64,000 nucleotides of DNA. Origin: Vulcanimicrobium winogradskyi (GTDB lineage Bacteria; Vulcanimicrobiota; Vulcanimicrobiia; Vulcanimicrobiales; Vulcanimicrobiaceae). The stretch is taken from the NCBI GenBank assembly GCA_003134965.1, contig PLDA01000002.1:124001-188000 (forward strand), in the 5' to 3' direction. A program made the translations under genes and the position numbers. Below, piece by piece: positions 52,802 through 61,656 of the stretch (the stretch's first letter is position 1; every line of letters begins with the position of its first letter). The notes under the pieces were generated by a model. That model did not search any database. It saw nothing but the letters and a program-made list of their open reading frames with translations, and had not been told where the DNA came from.

Positions 52802-53600
52802 GCTCAAGGTCGTCGCCTCAGCCCTCGCCGCCGCCGCAGTCGCGATCTCCGCGGCCGGCGCGGTCGCGCAGCCGGCGCCGCAATCGACGGCCACCCCGTT
52901 CGCGATCGGAACGTTCCAGCCGCTCGGCAATCCTGATGCGCCGTTCGCGTCGCCGTTGCCCAACATCGGGCGCACGCGCGCGGTCAACCGGGCGTGCGCG
53001 GCGATGCGCGACTTGATCGTGCCCTCGTTCGAGGCGGCGCTGCGCGCGGACAAGCGGTTCGTGGAGACCCGCAGGAGCCTGCCGAACTACGCCGATATCG
53101 CCAACGACCCGATCCACCGCGACGACGGATTTCAGCAGATGCTGCTCTCGAAGCTCGACCGCGACGCCAGCGCCCTGCTGCAGGAGTCGCTCGTCCTCAA
53201 CAAGGCGCTGGGCGATCCGCGCATCGCCGCCAACGTCGACGATCCGCAGGTGATCGCCGAGCGGCGGGCGCTGCAGCTACTGTACGAAGCGCAGCAGACG
53301 CGCGCCAACCTGCTGAACGAGTTCGTGATGCGCGAACACGTCGCAACCGCAAAGCAAGGGATCGACGACGGCGGTGCCTTCCGCAGCAAGGCGTCGACCA
53401 ACTACTCCGGTGGCGTCTCGCCGCCGCCCGCTCCGAACCCGTCGCTGACCGCACCGCCCGGGATGCCCCTCCGCAGCATCAACCCGCTGGCCGACCGGAA
53501 CAGCTTGCAGGATTGGGGGACGGTCCTCTCCGCCTACGTCCGCACGAACGAGAACCAAGCCGCGAAGACGTTCTTCACCATCGCAAGAACCTGCAAATGA
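52800..53600 (+). CDS. Secreted protein of a tandem paralogue family (copy 1)
   Basis: A 266-residue protein with a signal peptide (MLKVVASALAAAAVAISAAGAVA). The mature part is helical: NIGRTRAVNRACAAMRDLIVPSFEAALRADKRF, then a central Gln/Ala/Leu-rich region, then a C-terminal AARTCK-like end (IARTCK). Two conserved cysteines, in ACAAM and at the C-terminus, could form a disulfide. No known family. It overlaps copy 2 by 4 bases (ATGA). Confidence 0.7.
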   Translation: MLKVVASALAAAAVAISAAGAVAQPAPQSTATPFAIGTFQPLGNPDAPFASPLPNIGRTRAVNRACAAMRDLIVPSFEAALRADKRFVETRRSLPNYADIANDPIHRDDGFQQMLLSKLDRDASALLQESLVLNKALGDPRIAANVDDPQVIAERRALQLLYEAQQTRANLLNEFVMREHVATAKQGIDDGGAFRSKASTNYSGGVSPPPAPNPSLTAPPGMPLRSINPLADRNSLQDWGTVLSAYVRTNENQAAKTFFTIARTCK

Positions 53601-54349
53601 TCGCGGCGGGCGCGATCGCTGTAATGGTTTTGGCGCTGACGACCCCGGGCATGGGCGCGAGCTCGCCGGAGCCGGCGCCGTCGGACTTGCCCGAGATCGG
53701 CCATACGAAATCCACGACGCCCGCCTGCGCCGTGATGCGCGACTTGGTGATCCCGTCGTTCGCCGCGGCGAGGCGCGCCGATGCCCGCTTCGCGGTGACG
53801 CAAACACGGTTGCCGCGCTACGCCGAGGCACGCGCCGACGTGAAGAACGACCGCAACACCGCCGGCACGGATAACCAAATCGTGGAGGGGTTGCAGGAGT
53901 CGTTGCTCTCGCAAATCGATCAGGACGCTGCGAACATGCTCGGGTATGCGGCGTTCATCGGCAAGGCGCTCGGAGACCCGCGGCTCGCGGCGGACTCGAA
54001 GGACCCCGACGTGCAGGAAGAGCGCGCGCAGCTGCAGGCGCTCTACGCCGTTCAGCAGTCCCGTGCGGCGGCGCTGGCCGAGCTCGCGGCGCGCGATCGC
54101 GTGAAGCTGACGACCAGTCAGATGGGTGCGGCGAGGATCAAAGGGAAGATGGCCGAGGCGACGGTGAGCGACGCAGCCTCGCCCCAGCCGTTCGAGACCG
54201 CGGCACCCGCGATGCCCAACTTCAGCGGCAACTCGTTTGCCGACAAGCAGCGGATGAGCGCGTGGACGCGCGACATGGCCAAAGCGGTCGCCGACGCCGA
54301 AAACCGCGCCGCGAAGTCGTTCTTGCCGCTCGCGCAGCGGTGTCGCTGA
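53597..54349 (+). CDS. Secreted protein of a tandem paralogue family (copy 2)
   Basis: A 250-residue paralogue of copies 1 and 3. The short hydrophobic N-terminus (MIAAGAIAVMVLALTTPGMGA) is a likely signal. EIGHTKSTTPACAVMRDLVIPSF, DQDAANMLGYAAFIGKALGDPRLAADSKDPDV and the end FLPLAQRCR align closely with copy 3. The longer upstream frame is a shadow of copy 1. Function unknown. Confidence 0.7.
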   Translation: MIAAGAIAVMVLALTTPGMGASSPEPAPSDLPEIGHTKSTTPACAVMRDLVIPSFAAARRADARFAVTQTRLPRYAEARADVKNDRNTAGTDNQIVEGLQESLLSQIDQDAANMLGYAAFIGKALGDPRLAADSKDPDVQEERAQLQALYAVQQSRAAALAELAARDRVKLTTSQMGAARIKGKMAEATVSDAASPQPFETAAPAMPNFSGNSFADKQRMSAWTRDMAKAVADAENRAAKSFLPLAQRCR

Positions 54350-54350
54350 C

Positions 54351-55103
54351 GTGACGACCACCGGAACGATCGCGGTCCTCATGCTCGCGCTGGCCGGCGC
54401 CGGCTCGGTCACGCCGGCGCCGGATGCTACGCCGGCGGATTTGCCGGAGATCGGCCGCACGAAGGCCACGACGCCGGCATGCGCCGCGATGCGCGATTTG
54501 GTGATCCCGTCGTTCGAGGCCGCGAGGCGCGCCGACGCACGGTTCGTCGACGCGCAGAAACGCTTGCTGCGCTACGCCGAGGCCCGGGCAGACGTGAAGA
54601 ACGACCGCAATCAGACGGGCACCGACAACCAGATCCAGGAAGTGTCGCAGGAGGCGCGGCTCTCACAGCTCGATCAGGACGCCGCGAACCTGCTCGCACA
54701 TGCGGCGGTCATCAACAAGGCGCTCGGCGATCCGCGGTTGCCCGCGGACTCGAAGGACCCCGACGTGCGGGAAGAGCGCGCGCAGCTGCAGGCGCTCTAT
54801 GCAGCGCAGCAGGCCCGTGCCTCGATGCTGGCCGAGCTCGGGTCGCGCGACCGGGTCACGCTGACGCAGAGGCAAATGGCCGAATTGGACATGACCGGGA
54901 AGAACGCGAAGGCGGCCGTCCACGAGGGGCCGCCGCCCCAGCCGTTCCGGACCCCGCCCCCGGGGATGCCCCTCCTCAGCCGCAACGGCTTCGCCGATAA
55001 GCAGAGCCTCGGCGTGTGGACGGGCACCATGGTGAAAACGGTCACCGACGCCGAAAACCGCGCCGCGAAATCGTTCTTGCCGATCGCCCAGCGCTGTGGC
55101 TGA
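54351..55103 (+). CDS. Secreted protein of a tandem paralogue family (copy 3)
   Basis: A 250-residue protein starting at GTG 54351, one base after copy 2. Signal-like MTTTGTIAVLMLALAGAGS. It matches copy 2 over most of its length (EIGRTKATTPACAAMRDLVIPSFEA, DPRLPADSKDPDVREERAQLQALYAAQQAR, FLPIAQRCG). The closer similarity of copies 2 and 3 suggests the second duplication is recent. Its stop faces gcvPB. Confidence 0.7.
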   Translation: MTTTGTIAVLMLALAGAGSVTPAPDATPADLPEIGRTKATTPACAAMRDLVIPSFEAARRADARFVDAQKRLLRYAEARADVKNDRNQTGTDNQIQEVSQEARLSQLDQDAANLLAHAAVINKALGDPRLPADSKDPDVREERAQLQALYAAQQARASMLAELGSRDRVTLTQRQMAELDMTGKNAKAAVHEGPPPQPFRTPPPGMPLLSRNGFADKQSLGVWTGTMVKTVTDAENRAAKSFLPIAQRCG

Positions 55104-55106
55104 CGG

Positions 55107-56612
55107 CTAGGTCGGCGGCCGCCAGCGCAGGTCGGGCTGGCGCGCGGCGCGCGTCTCGTCGATGCGGCCGACGGCCGTGTTCACCGGCGCGGCAAGGATC
55201 TGCTCGGGATCCGACTTGGCCGTCGCGACGATCTCGCGCAGGGCGGCGATGAACCCATCGAGCGTCTCCTTCGACTCGGTCTCGGTCGGCTCGATCATCA
55301 TGCACTCCGGCACGATCAGCGGGAAGTACACCGTCGGCGCGTGGTAGCCGCGGTCGAGCAGCGCCTTTGCGATGTCGAGCGCGCGCACGCCGGTCTCGCG
55401 TTTGAGCGACTGCGCGGAAGCGACGAACTCGTGCCGGTTGATCTCGTCGTACGGCACGTCGACGACGTCTCGGATCGAGGCGCGGATGTAGTTGGCGTTC
55501 AGCACGGCCAGTTGCGAGACGGTCGTCAGGCCGTCGGCGCCGTTCGCGTAGGTGTAGGCGAGCGCGCGAACCATGTGCGCGAAGTTCGACCAGAACGAGC
55601 GCATCGTGCCGATCGCCTGCGGTCGATCGAACTCGAGCGCGAACGTCAGATCGGTGCTGTCGCGCCAGCCGCTCGCGTCGACGGCGCTTCCGCCGGCGTC
55701 GAACGCACGCACGACCGGCGTCGGCAGGAACGGGACCAGGTGCGCGGCGACGCCGACCGGGCCGGCACCGGCACCGCCGCCGCCGTGCGGGATCGTGAAC
55801 GTCTTGTGCAGGTTGAGGTGCATGAGGTCGAAGCCCATGTCGCCGGGGCGTGTGTTGCCCATCAGCGCGTTGGCGTTCGCGCCGTCGTAGTACATCAAGC
55901 CGCCGGCGTCGTGAACGATATCCGACACCTCGTGGATGCGCGGCTCGAACAAACCGAGCGTGTTGGGGTTGGTCATCATGCAGACCGCGGTGTCGGGCCC
56001 GGCGACCTTGCGCATCTCCTCGGGATCGACGCGGCCGTGCGCGTCGGACTTGAGCGAGAGCACCTTGAATCCGACCATCGCGGCCGAGGCGGGGTTCGTG
56101 CCGTGCGCGGTGTCGGGCACGATCACGACGTTGCGCTGCGGCTCCCCCTTGCGCTTGAAGTACGCCTTCGCGATCAGCAGCGCCGCCAGCTCGGCGTGCG
56201 CGCCGGCCGCCGGGTTCAGTGAGAACGCCGCCATCCCGAACAGCGAGCCCAGCGCGCGCTCGAGCTCCCACATGACCGCCAGCGCACCCTGCGCCGCGTG
56301 ATCGGGTGCGAACGGGTGTACGTCGCGCAGCGCCGGGAGGTTCGCCATCGCGTCGTTGATGCGCGGGTTGTACTTCATCGTGCACGACCCGAGCGGATAG
56401 AACGCGGTGTCGATCCCGAACGTCTTTTGCGAGAGCCGGGTGAAATGCCGCACCACGTCGAGCTCGCTGTTGTCAGGCAGCGGCAGGTCATCGCGCAGCG
56501 CCTCGCGCGGAAGGAGCGTCTCGAGCGCAGGGCCCTCCGGCAAATAGCAATTCGCGCGGCCCTCCTGGCCGGTCTCGAAGATCAGCGGGGTATCAAACGC
56601 GGGCAGCGGCAC
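55107..56612 (-). CDS. gcvPB: Glycine dehydrogenase (decarboxylating) subunit 2
   Basis: A 501-residue PLP subunit of the split P-protein. The Schiff-base lysine is K270 in HLNLHKTFTIPHGGGG; YPLGSCTMKYNPR (72-84) and PDTAHGTNPASAAM (166-179) are hallmark motifs. Together with GcvPA it decarboxylates glycine and loads the aminomethyl group on GcvH lipoate. It overlaps gcvPA by 20 bases. Last gene of the gcv operon. Confidence 0.97.
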   Translation of the reverse strand: MPLPAFDTPLIFETGQEGRANCYLPEGPALETLLPREALRDDLPLPDNSELDVVRHFTRLSQKTFGIDTAFYPLGSCTMKYNPRINDAMANLPALRDVHPFAPDHAAQGALAVMWELERALGSLFGMAAFSLNPAAGAHAELAALLIAKAYFKRKGEPQRNVVIVPDTAHGTNPASAAMVGFKVLSLKSDAHGRVDPEEMRKVAGPDTAVCMMTNPNTLGLFEPRIHEVSDIVHDAGGLMYYDGANANALMGNTRPGDMGFDLMHLNLHKTFTIPHGGGGAGAGPVGVAAHLVPFLPTPVVRAFDAGGSAVDASGWRDSTDLTFALEFDRPQAIGTMRSFWSNFAHMVRALAYTYANGADGLTTVSQLAVLNANYIRASIRDVVDVPYDEINRHEFVASAQSLKRETGVRALDIAKALLDRGYHAPTVYFPLIVPECMMIEPTETESKETLDGFIAALREIVATAKSDPEQILAAPVNTAVGRIDETRAARQPDLRWRPPT

Positions 56613-57957
56613 GAACCGGAATCTCCGAGAGGGCGGTGACGAGGCGGTCGACGTCGGCGCTCGAGGTGAGCTCCGTCGCCGTCATCAGGATGCAGTCGTC
56701 GAGTTCGGGATACCAGCGCCCGAGCGCGATCCCGCCGAGGATCTGCTTGCGTTCGAGTGCGGACAGCACGTCGGCCGCCCGGCCCGGAACGCGGATCGCG
56801 ACCTCGTTGAACGTCGGCGCGCCGAAGCGCACGGAGAAGCCGTCGAGCTTGGCGACCTTCGTCTTGAGCTCGTTCGTGCGTGCGACGTTCAGCGCCGCGC
56901 AGCCGCGCAAACCGGTCTTGCCGAGCGCCGCCAGGTAGACCGTCGCGCACAGCGCGCAGTGGGCCTGGTTGGTGCAGATGTTGGAGGTCGCTTTCTCACG
57001 CCGGATGTGCTGCTCGCGCGCCTGCAGCGTGAGCACGTACGCGGTCTTGCCGTTGACGTCGACCGTCCTGCCGACGAGCCGGCCGGGGATGCGGCGCAGA
57101 TGCTCGTTCGTCGCCGCGATGAACCCCACGTGCGGTCCGCCGTACGCGATCGCGTTGCCGAACGACTGCGCTTCGCCGGCGCAGATCTCGGCGCCCCACG
57201 TCGCGGGAGCGGCGAGCGCCGCGAGCGACATCGCTTCCGCGACGACCCCGATTACGACCGTCTTCGTCGATTTGACACGCTCCGCGACGCCGGCCGGCAG
57301 TGCGTCGATCGCACCGAAGAAGTTCGGCGACTGCACGACGACGGCGGCGTACCGCTGGTCGGCGAGCGCCGCGTCCAGCGCCCGGAGATCGGTACGGCCG
57401 TCGGCGCCGTACGGCAGCTCGTCGACCGTGAGCTCCAACCCTTCGGCGTACGTGCGAAGGACCGCACGGTAGTTCGGGTGGACGGCCTGCGAGACCAGGA
57501 CCGCTTTGCGGCCGGTCGCGTTGACCGCCATGATCGCGCCTTCGGCGAGCGCCGTCGCGCCGTCGTACACCGACGCGTTCGCGACGTCGAGCCCGGTGAG
57601 CAGCGCGATGTAGGTCTGCCACTCGTAGATCGCTTGCAGGTACCCCTGCGATACCTCGGCCTGGTAGGGCGTGTACGAGGTGAGGAACTCGCCGCGCATC
57701 GCGATCGCACCGACCACCGGCGGGATGTAATGCCGGTACGCTCCGGCTCCGAGGAACGAGGTATAGCCGCCGGCGGTGGTGCGTTCGGCGAAGCGGCCGA
57801 AGCGCTCCGCGATCTCGATCTCGCTCAGGCGCGGCGTGACCTCGACGGGGGCGCGCAACGCAACAGCATCGGGCACGCGGACGAGGTCGTCCAGCGTGTC
57901 GACGCCGATCACGCGCAGCATCGCCTCGATGTCCTGAGCGGTATGCGGCGTGTACAC
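56593..57957 (-). CDS. gcvPA: Glycine dehydrogenase (decarboxylating) subunit 1
   Basis: A 454-residue PLP-fold partner subunit without its own catalytic lysine. FLGAGAYRHYIPPVVGAI (about 62-79), QAEVSQGYLQAIYEWQTYIALLTGLDVAN, and SNICTNQAHCALCATVYL near residue 330 are typical. Split GcvPA/PB is characteristic of Gram-positive-type, Deinococcus-like and related lineages. It starts 4 bases after gcvH. Confidence 0.97.
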   Translation of the reverse strand: MYTPHTAQDIEAMLRVIGVDTLDDLVRVPDAVALRAPVEVTPRLSEIEIAERFGRFAERTTAGGYTSFLGAGAYRHYIPPVVGAIAMRGEFLTSYTPYQAEVSQGYLQAIYEWQTYIALLTGLDVANASVYDGATALAEGAIMAVNATGRKAVLVSQAVHPNYRAVLRTYAEGLELTVDELPYGADGRTDLRALDAALADQRYAAVVVQSPNFFGAIDALPAGVAERVKSTKTVVIGVVAEAMSLAALAAPATWGAEICAGEAQSFGNAIAYGGPHVGFIAATNEHLRRIPGRLVGRTVDVNGKTAYVLTLQAREQHIRREKATSNICTNQAHCALCATVYLAALGKTGLRGCAALNVARTNELKTKVAKLDGFSVRFGAPTFNEVAIRVPGRAADVLSALERKQILGGIALGRWYPELDDCILMTATELTSSADVDRLVTALSEIPVRAAARV

Positions 57958-57961
57958 GGCC

Positions 57962-58363
57962 CTACGACTCGGCGATCAGTTGCTCGTACTGCTCGGGTGT
58001 CAGGAGGTTGGCGGTCTGGCTCATGTCGTTCAGCTTGACCTTGTAGAACCAGCCCTGGCCGTACGGGTCGCTGTTCACCGAGGCCGGATCGCTGTCGAGC
58101 TCTCCGTTCGTCCCGACGATCTCACCGCCGACCGGTGTGAAGATGTCGGAGACGGCTTTGACCGACTCGACGACGCCGATGCTGTCGAATTGGGTGATCG
58201 TCGCGCCCATCCGCGGCATCTCGACGTAGACGATGTCGCCGAGCGACGACTGCGCGTAGTCGGTGATCCCGACCGTCGCCACGTCACCGTCGAGTTTCAC
58301 CCATTCGTGCTCTTTGCTGTAGAGCAGACCTGCCGGTACTCCGTTCGCCATCTCGGTCATCAT
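57962..58363 (-). CDS. gcvH: Glycine cleavage system H protein
   Basis: A 133-residue lipoyl carrier. The lipoylation site is K69 in GVVESVKAVSD. LYSKEHEWVKLDGD and GLGDIVYVE-type (SLGDIVYVEMP) segments frame the barrel. Candidate starts are ATG 58363, 58360 and 58351; the first is used. It shuttles the aminomethyl group between P, T and L proteins; the LipA/LipB and Lpd encoded at the left edge could supply and recycle its lipoate. Confidence 0.96.
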   Translation of the reverse strand: MMTEMANGVPAGLLYSKEHEWVKLDGDVATVGITDYAQSSLGDIVYVEMPRMGATITQFDSIGVVESVKAVSDIFTPVGGEIVGTNGELDSDPASVNSDPYGQGWFYKVKLNDMSQTANLLTPEQYEQLIAES

Positions 58364-58398
58364 GGTAGTGTCTCGGACGGCGCGAGTCCTCCGGGCTT

Positions 58399-59517
58399 CT
58401 AGGGCTTGGGGCGTTTGTAGAACGGCATCAGCACCACGGTGGCGCGGTGACGAACGCCGCGTACCTCGACCTCCAGGCTTGCTCCCTCGGCTGCCGCGGC
58501 CGGCTCGACCAATGCGGTCCCGATGTTCTTGTCGACCGAGGGCCCCCAGGATCCGCTGCGGATCTCCCCGGCGCGCGCACCGTTCGCGAACACCGGATAG
58601 CCGCTGCGGGCGGGGACGCGGCCCTCCATGACGAGGCCGGCGATGCGGGCGTAGTCGCCCGCGTCGCGCTGCGCGAGCAGCGCCTCCTTGCCGCGGAAAG
58701 CCGGCTTGTCGAATTTGATCGCCCACGCAAGTCCCGCCTGGAGCGGCGTGATCTCCTCGGTCATCTCGTGCCCGTACAGCGGCATCCCGGCTTCGAGCCG
58801 CAGCACGTCGCGCGCCCCCAGGCCGCACGGTTCGAGCCCGTGCCGGCGATTCTCCGCGAGCAGCAGGTCCCACACACCGGTCGCTTCGTCCGAAGGCAGG
58901 AACAGCTCGAAACCGTCCTCGCCGGTGTAGCCGGTACGCGCGATGACGATCGGCTCGCGCGTCCCTTTGACGCGCGTCTCGGCGCACGCGTAGTATTTGA
59001 GCGCGGCGAGGTCGGCCTCGACGTACGGCTGCAGCCACTCGACCGAGCGCGGCCCCTGGATCGCGATCAGCGCGCGCTCGCCGTGCAGGTTCACCAACTC
59101 GACGCCGCTCGCCGGCTCGGCGGTAACGACGTTCCACATCTTGTCGGCGTTGGACGCGTTCACGACCAGCAGCCAGCGGTTCTCGTCGAGCCGGTAGAAG
59201 ATCACGTCGTCGTGCGCGCCGCCGCGATCGTTGGTGAAGATGTTGTAGCGCGCCTGACCGGGCTTCATGTTCGCGACCTTGTTGACGGTCAGCGCTTCCG
59301 CCCACGTGCCGACGCCGGCGCCGGTCAGCACGAACTGGCCCATATGCGAGAGGTCGAACAATCCCGCCCGCTTGCGCACCGCCTCGTGCTCTTTGAGGAT
59401 GCTCGTGTACTGCACGGGCATCTCGAACCCGCCGAACGGCACCATCCTCGCGCCGAGCGCTAGGTGGGCGTCGTGCAGGGCGGTGCGGCGAAGTGCGCCT
59501 GAAGCATCGGTCGTCAT
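58399..59517 (-). CDS. gcvT: Aminomethyltransferase (T protein)
   Basis: A 372-residue T protein. It opens LHDAHLALGARMVPFGGFEMPVQY; FDLSHMGQF (about 54-62), GPRSVEWLQPY, RTGYTGEDGFELF and GLGARDVLRLEAGMPLYGHE (folate-binding Asp and Arg) are all present. It releases ammonia and makes methylene-tetrahydrofolate. First gene of gcvT-gcvH-gcvPA-gcvPB; an inverted repeat sits in its leader. Confidence 0.97.
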   Translation of the reverse strand: MTTDASGALRRTALHDAHLALGARMVPFGGFEMPVQYTSILKEHEAVRKRAGLFDLSHMGQFVLTGAGVGTWAEALTVNKVANMKPGQARYNIFTNDRGGAHDDVIFYRLDENRWLLVVNASNADKMWNVVTAEPASGVELVNLHGERALIAIQGPRSVEWLQPYVEADLAALKYYACAETRVKGTREPIVIARTGYTGEDGFELFLPSDEATGVWDLLLAENRRHGLEPCGLGARDVLRLEAGMPLYGHEMTEEITPLQAGLAWAIKFDKPAFRGKEALLAQRDAGDYARIAGLVMEGRVPARSGYPVFANGARAGEIRSGSWGPSVDKNIGTALVEPAAAAEGASLEVEVRGVRHRATVVLMPFYKRPKP

Positions 59518-59531
59518 GGCGGTTTCGATTT

Positions 59532-59572
59532 GCGCCGCTCAGCCGTCTGCAGCCTTCCGCCTTGAGCGGCGC
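59532..59572 (-). promoter_or_regulatory. 10-bp stem-loop in the gcvT leader
   Basis: GCGCCGCTCA (59532-59541) and TGAGCGGCGC (59563-59572) are perfect arms with a 21-base loop, 15 bases upstream of the gcvT start. It has no T-run on either side, so it is not a simple terminator. The loop does not match the glycine riboswitch core. Confidence 0.5.
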
Positions 59573-59606
59573 GTCGCGCTGCGCTGCGCCCGCGAAATCT
59601 TGCTCG

Positions 59607-60116
59607 CTACGGCGCCGAGATCCCCTCGAGCGTGTCGAAATCACTGTTCCAGATCGCGTAATATCCCTTTGAATTTGGAACGATGAGGTGGAAGGTCCCG
59701 TGAGTCGTCGGGAAGTCGCACCGGCGCAGTGTGGGGGTAGCGTCCGACGGGTCGCCCCAGCCGTTGTTCGCGGGATTGGTATACGGATTAAAACCAATCA
59801 AGCGTGAGAAGGAACGCACCGTCCTAAGCCACGCCGCGCGAAAGATGTTGGCGAAGTCATGCGCGTTAAACGACAGCGTGTTGGGGTTCGGGACGACTTG
59901 CGCGATGAGCTTTCCGTACGCGACGGTCTGGTCGCCGCCGTCTCGAAAATAGCACTTCACGAGTTTATGGAATGCCCGTGCGAATTCGGGCTTGACGGCA
60001 AGATACTCCGCGAGAGTTATGCCAGCACTGAGGCAATCATCACGGGACCAAGTCGGCGCGAGTGGGCTTCCGGTCGGATCGTTCGCAGGAACATACGTTG
60101 AAGGCCATGCGCTCAT
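59607..60116 (-). CDS. Small protein of unknown family (pair, copy A)
   Basis: A 169-residue protein with no signal peptide. It is a diverged paralogue of the gene at 60141: shared NAHDFANIFRAAWLRTVRSF (about 84-103) and a common layout, with a Pro/Trp-rich start and an Asn/Gly/Asp-rich end. It has three cysteines (28, 55 and about 133). The ATG is preceded by a strong AGGAGGT at a spacing of 8. Base composition is less GC-rich than the neighbours. Function unknown. Confidence 0.65.
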   Translation of the reverse strand: MSAWPSTYVPANDPTGSPLAPTWSRDDCLSAGITLAEYLAVKPEFARAFHKLVKCYFRDGGDQTVAYGKLIAQVVPNPNTLSFNAHDFANIFRAAWLRTVRSFSRLIGFNPYTNPANNGWGDPSDATPTLRRCDFPTTHGTFHLIVPNSKGYYAIWNSDFDTLEGISAP

Positions 60117-60124
60117 TGTTTGTT

Positions 60125-60131
60125 ACCTCCT
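60125..60131 (-). promoter_or_regulatory. Strong Shine-Dalgarno (AGGAGGT)
   Basis: Perfect AGGAGGT on the minus strand, 8 bases before ATG 60116. It fixes that start and is stronger than most ribosome sites in this window. Confidence 0.75.
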
Positions 60132-60140
60132 GTCGTTGCG

Positions 60141-60647
60141 CTAGACGCCGGGATTTGCGGAAGAGACGTCCTGCGTCGTCAGTGCGTAGCTGCCCGTGCC
60201 GTTTGGAATGTTGTGGAACCATTCGGCGTGCTCGCCGCCGAAAATCCTCTCCGGATCGCGATGCGTCGTGCCGTTCGGCGGAGGATCACCGTTGTCGCCG
60301 TGGATGTTCTGGTTCGTCAGGCTCACGAGGGCTCGAAGTAAGTGGAGCCATGCGCTGTGATGGACGTTCGCAAGATCGTGCGCATTGAATTCCTCCATCG
60401 ACGTCCCGGACAATTGCCCGATCACGGTGGAGTACCTCACTATATAATCGGCCGGTTGAGCGTTGTACGCCGCGACGACGTTGTAGTACAGCCGGGCGAA
60501 GGACGGGTCAGCGAGAAGCCTTGTCGCCATATCGGCACCGGTGTTGACGGCCGTTTTTCTTTGCCAGCCGGGAGTTAGTGGTGTCGAGCTATGCGGATCC
60601 GGGGCCAACTCGTACGGGTTGGGCCACTCCTGCCATGGAGCCATCAT
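60141..60647 (-). CDS. Small protein of unknown family (pair, copy B)
   Basis: About 168 residues. It shares FNAHDLANVHHSAWLHLLRAL with copy A and a similar Trp/Pro-rich N-terminus (PWQEWPNPYEL). A helical middle (DPSFARLYYNVVAAYNAQPADYIVRYSTVIGQL) is followed by an Asn/Gly-rich tail. ATG 60647 has an AAGGGG ribosome site 5-6 bases upstream; GTG 60653 is an alternative. It is 24 bases upstream of copy A on the same strand. No family is recognised. Confidence 0.62.
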   Translation of the reverse strand: MMAPWQEWPNPYELAPDPHSSTPLTPGWQRKTAVNTGADMATRLLADPSFARLYYNVVAAYNAQPADYIVRYSTVIGQLSGTSMEEFNAHDLANVHHSAWLHLLRALVSLTNQNIHGDNGDPPPNGTTHRDPERIFGGEHAEWFHNIPNGTGSYALTTQDVSSANPGV

Positions 60648-60717
60648 CGTCACCCCTTCGGAGAAAGTCGCGAGACTAGGAATACCGCGCGTCGGTTACA
60701 CCCGCATTACAGAGATG

Positions 60718-60737
60718 TTGCTTGTCCATCTAAGCAA
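60718..60737. repeat. Short inverted repeat upstream of the SARP gene
   Basis: TTGCTT (60718-60723) and AAGCAA (60732-60737) in the AT-richer divergent gap between the paralogue pair and the SARP-like regulator. Possible operator; short enough to be chance. Confidence 0.25.
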
Positions 60738-60808
60738 GAATACCCTCGCAGCGGCCTACGGGATTTCCACGATTTTCGGCAGTCAACGGTCGCGCTACGG
60801 TTCACCCC

Positions 60809-61648
60809 ATGATCGAGCGGACTGAGCGCATCGCCCAACTTCTTCAGGACGCGATCCTGCTCGCCGAGACCTCGCGGCAGCACGGATTACTCCGGCATCT
60901 CCGGGGCGCTCGCCTATCACTTCACGAGTCCGCAGGCCGAGGGGTGCTTATCCGAGTCGATCTGCTGTCCGGGCGCGTCTTCTGTGGCGGCCTGCCGGTA
61001 CCACTGACTCCCGCCGAGCTTGCGGTCGTCATGCTCCTGTCGATACGGGCCCGGCCCGTTCCGCGCGATGTTCTGGCGGTTGACCTCTATCCAGACGTCG
61101 ACAACGCCAGTGCCGCGAACTCAGTCAGGGTAAACGTACATCGCGTTCGACGACGCATCGGCATCGCCGATGCGATCCGATGTGATAGCGGGCGATACTT
61201 CCTCGGCGATTCGGTCGATGTCGAGTTCCGGCGTCTAGAGGGGGCGACGCGTCGTCTTCAGTTCGCTGAAAGCTTGAGTAGCGAAGAGTGCGATCGACTC
61301 GAGCAATTGCGCCAACGAGTCCTCGATGGACGGCCCGCATTCATGCTGGAATGGCCGTGGTTCGACGAAACGGAGCAGCATTTACGCCAGCTTGGGCATG
61401 ACGTCACCGTACTGCTGGCACGCGACGCACTGCGCAGAGATCATTACGAGCGGACGATCGAGTTGGCTTCGGAGATCGCGCGAGAGGACCCAATGGACGA
61501 AGCGGCGGCCGAGATCGCCATCAAGGCTTTCCTGCTCGCGGGAAACCGAACCGCCGCCGTTTTAGAGTATCGCCGATACGCATCGGTACTGCGCCGCGAA
61601 ATCGACTGCAGACCCTCGGACGACTTGCGCGCGCTGGTCAATGAATGA
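60809..61648 (+). CDS. SARP-type regulator (winged helix plus BTAD)
   Basis: A 279-residue protein. After a ~60-residue N-terminus, an OmpR-like winged helix (PLTPAELAVVMLLSIRARPVPRDVLAVDLYP ... NSVRVNVHRVRRRIG, about 64-120) precedes a bacterial transcriptional activation domain (about 155-275, YERTIELASEIAREDPMDEAAAEIAIKAFLLAGNRTAAVLEYRRY). This order is that of SARP/AfsR-type activators. It is divergent from the small-protein pair and converges on the solute-binding protein gene, 8 bases away. Target genes are unknown. Confidence 0.85.
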   Translation: MIERTERIAQLLQDAILLAETSRQHGLLRHLRGARLSLHESAGRGVLIRVDLLSGRVFCGGLPVPLTPAELAVVMLLSIRARPVPRDVLAVDLYPDVDNASAANSVRVNVHRVRRRIGIADAIRCDSGRYFLGDSVDVEFRRLEGATRRLQFAESLSSEECDRLEQLRQRVLDGRPAFMLEWPWFDETEQHLRQLGHDVTVLLARDALRRDHYERTIELASEIAREDPMDEAAAEIAIKAFLLAGNRTAAVLEYRRYASVLRREIDCRPSDDLRALVNE

Positions 61649-61656
61649 AGCTGGCA

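Noticed and set aside
59518..59606. Glycine riboswitch upstream of gcvT
   Set aside because: Expected from the operon type, but the conserved core (for example GCCGAAGGGGCAA) is missing; only an unrelated hairpin is present.
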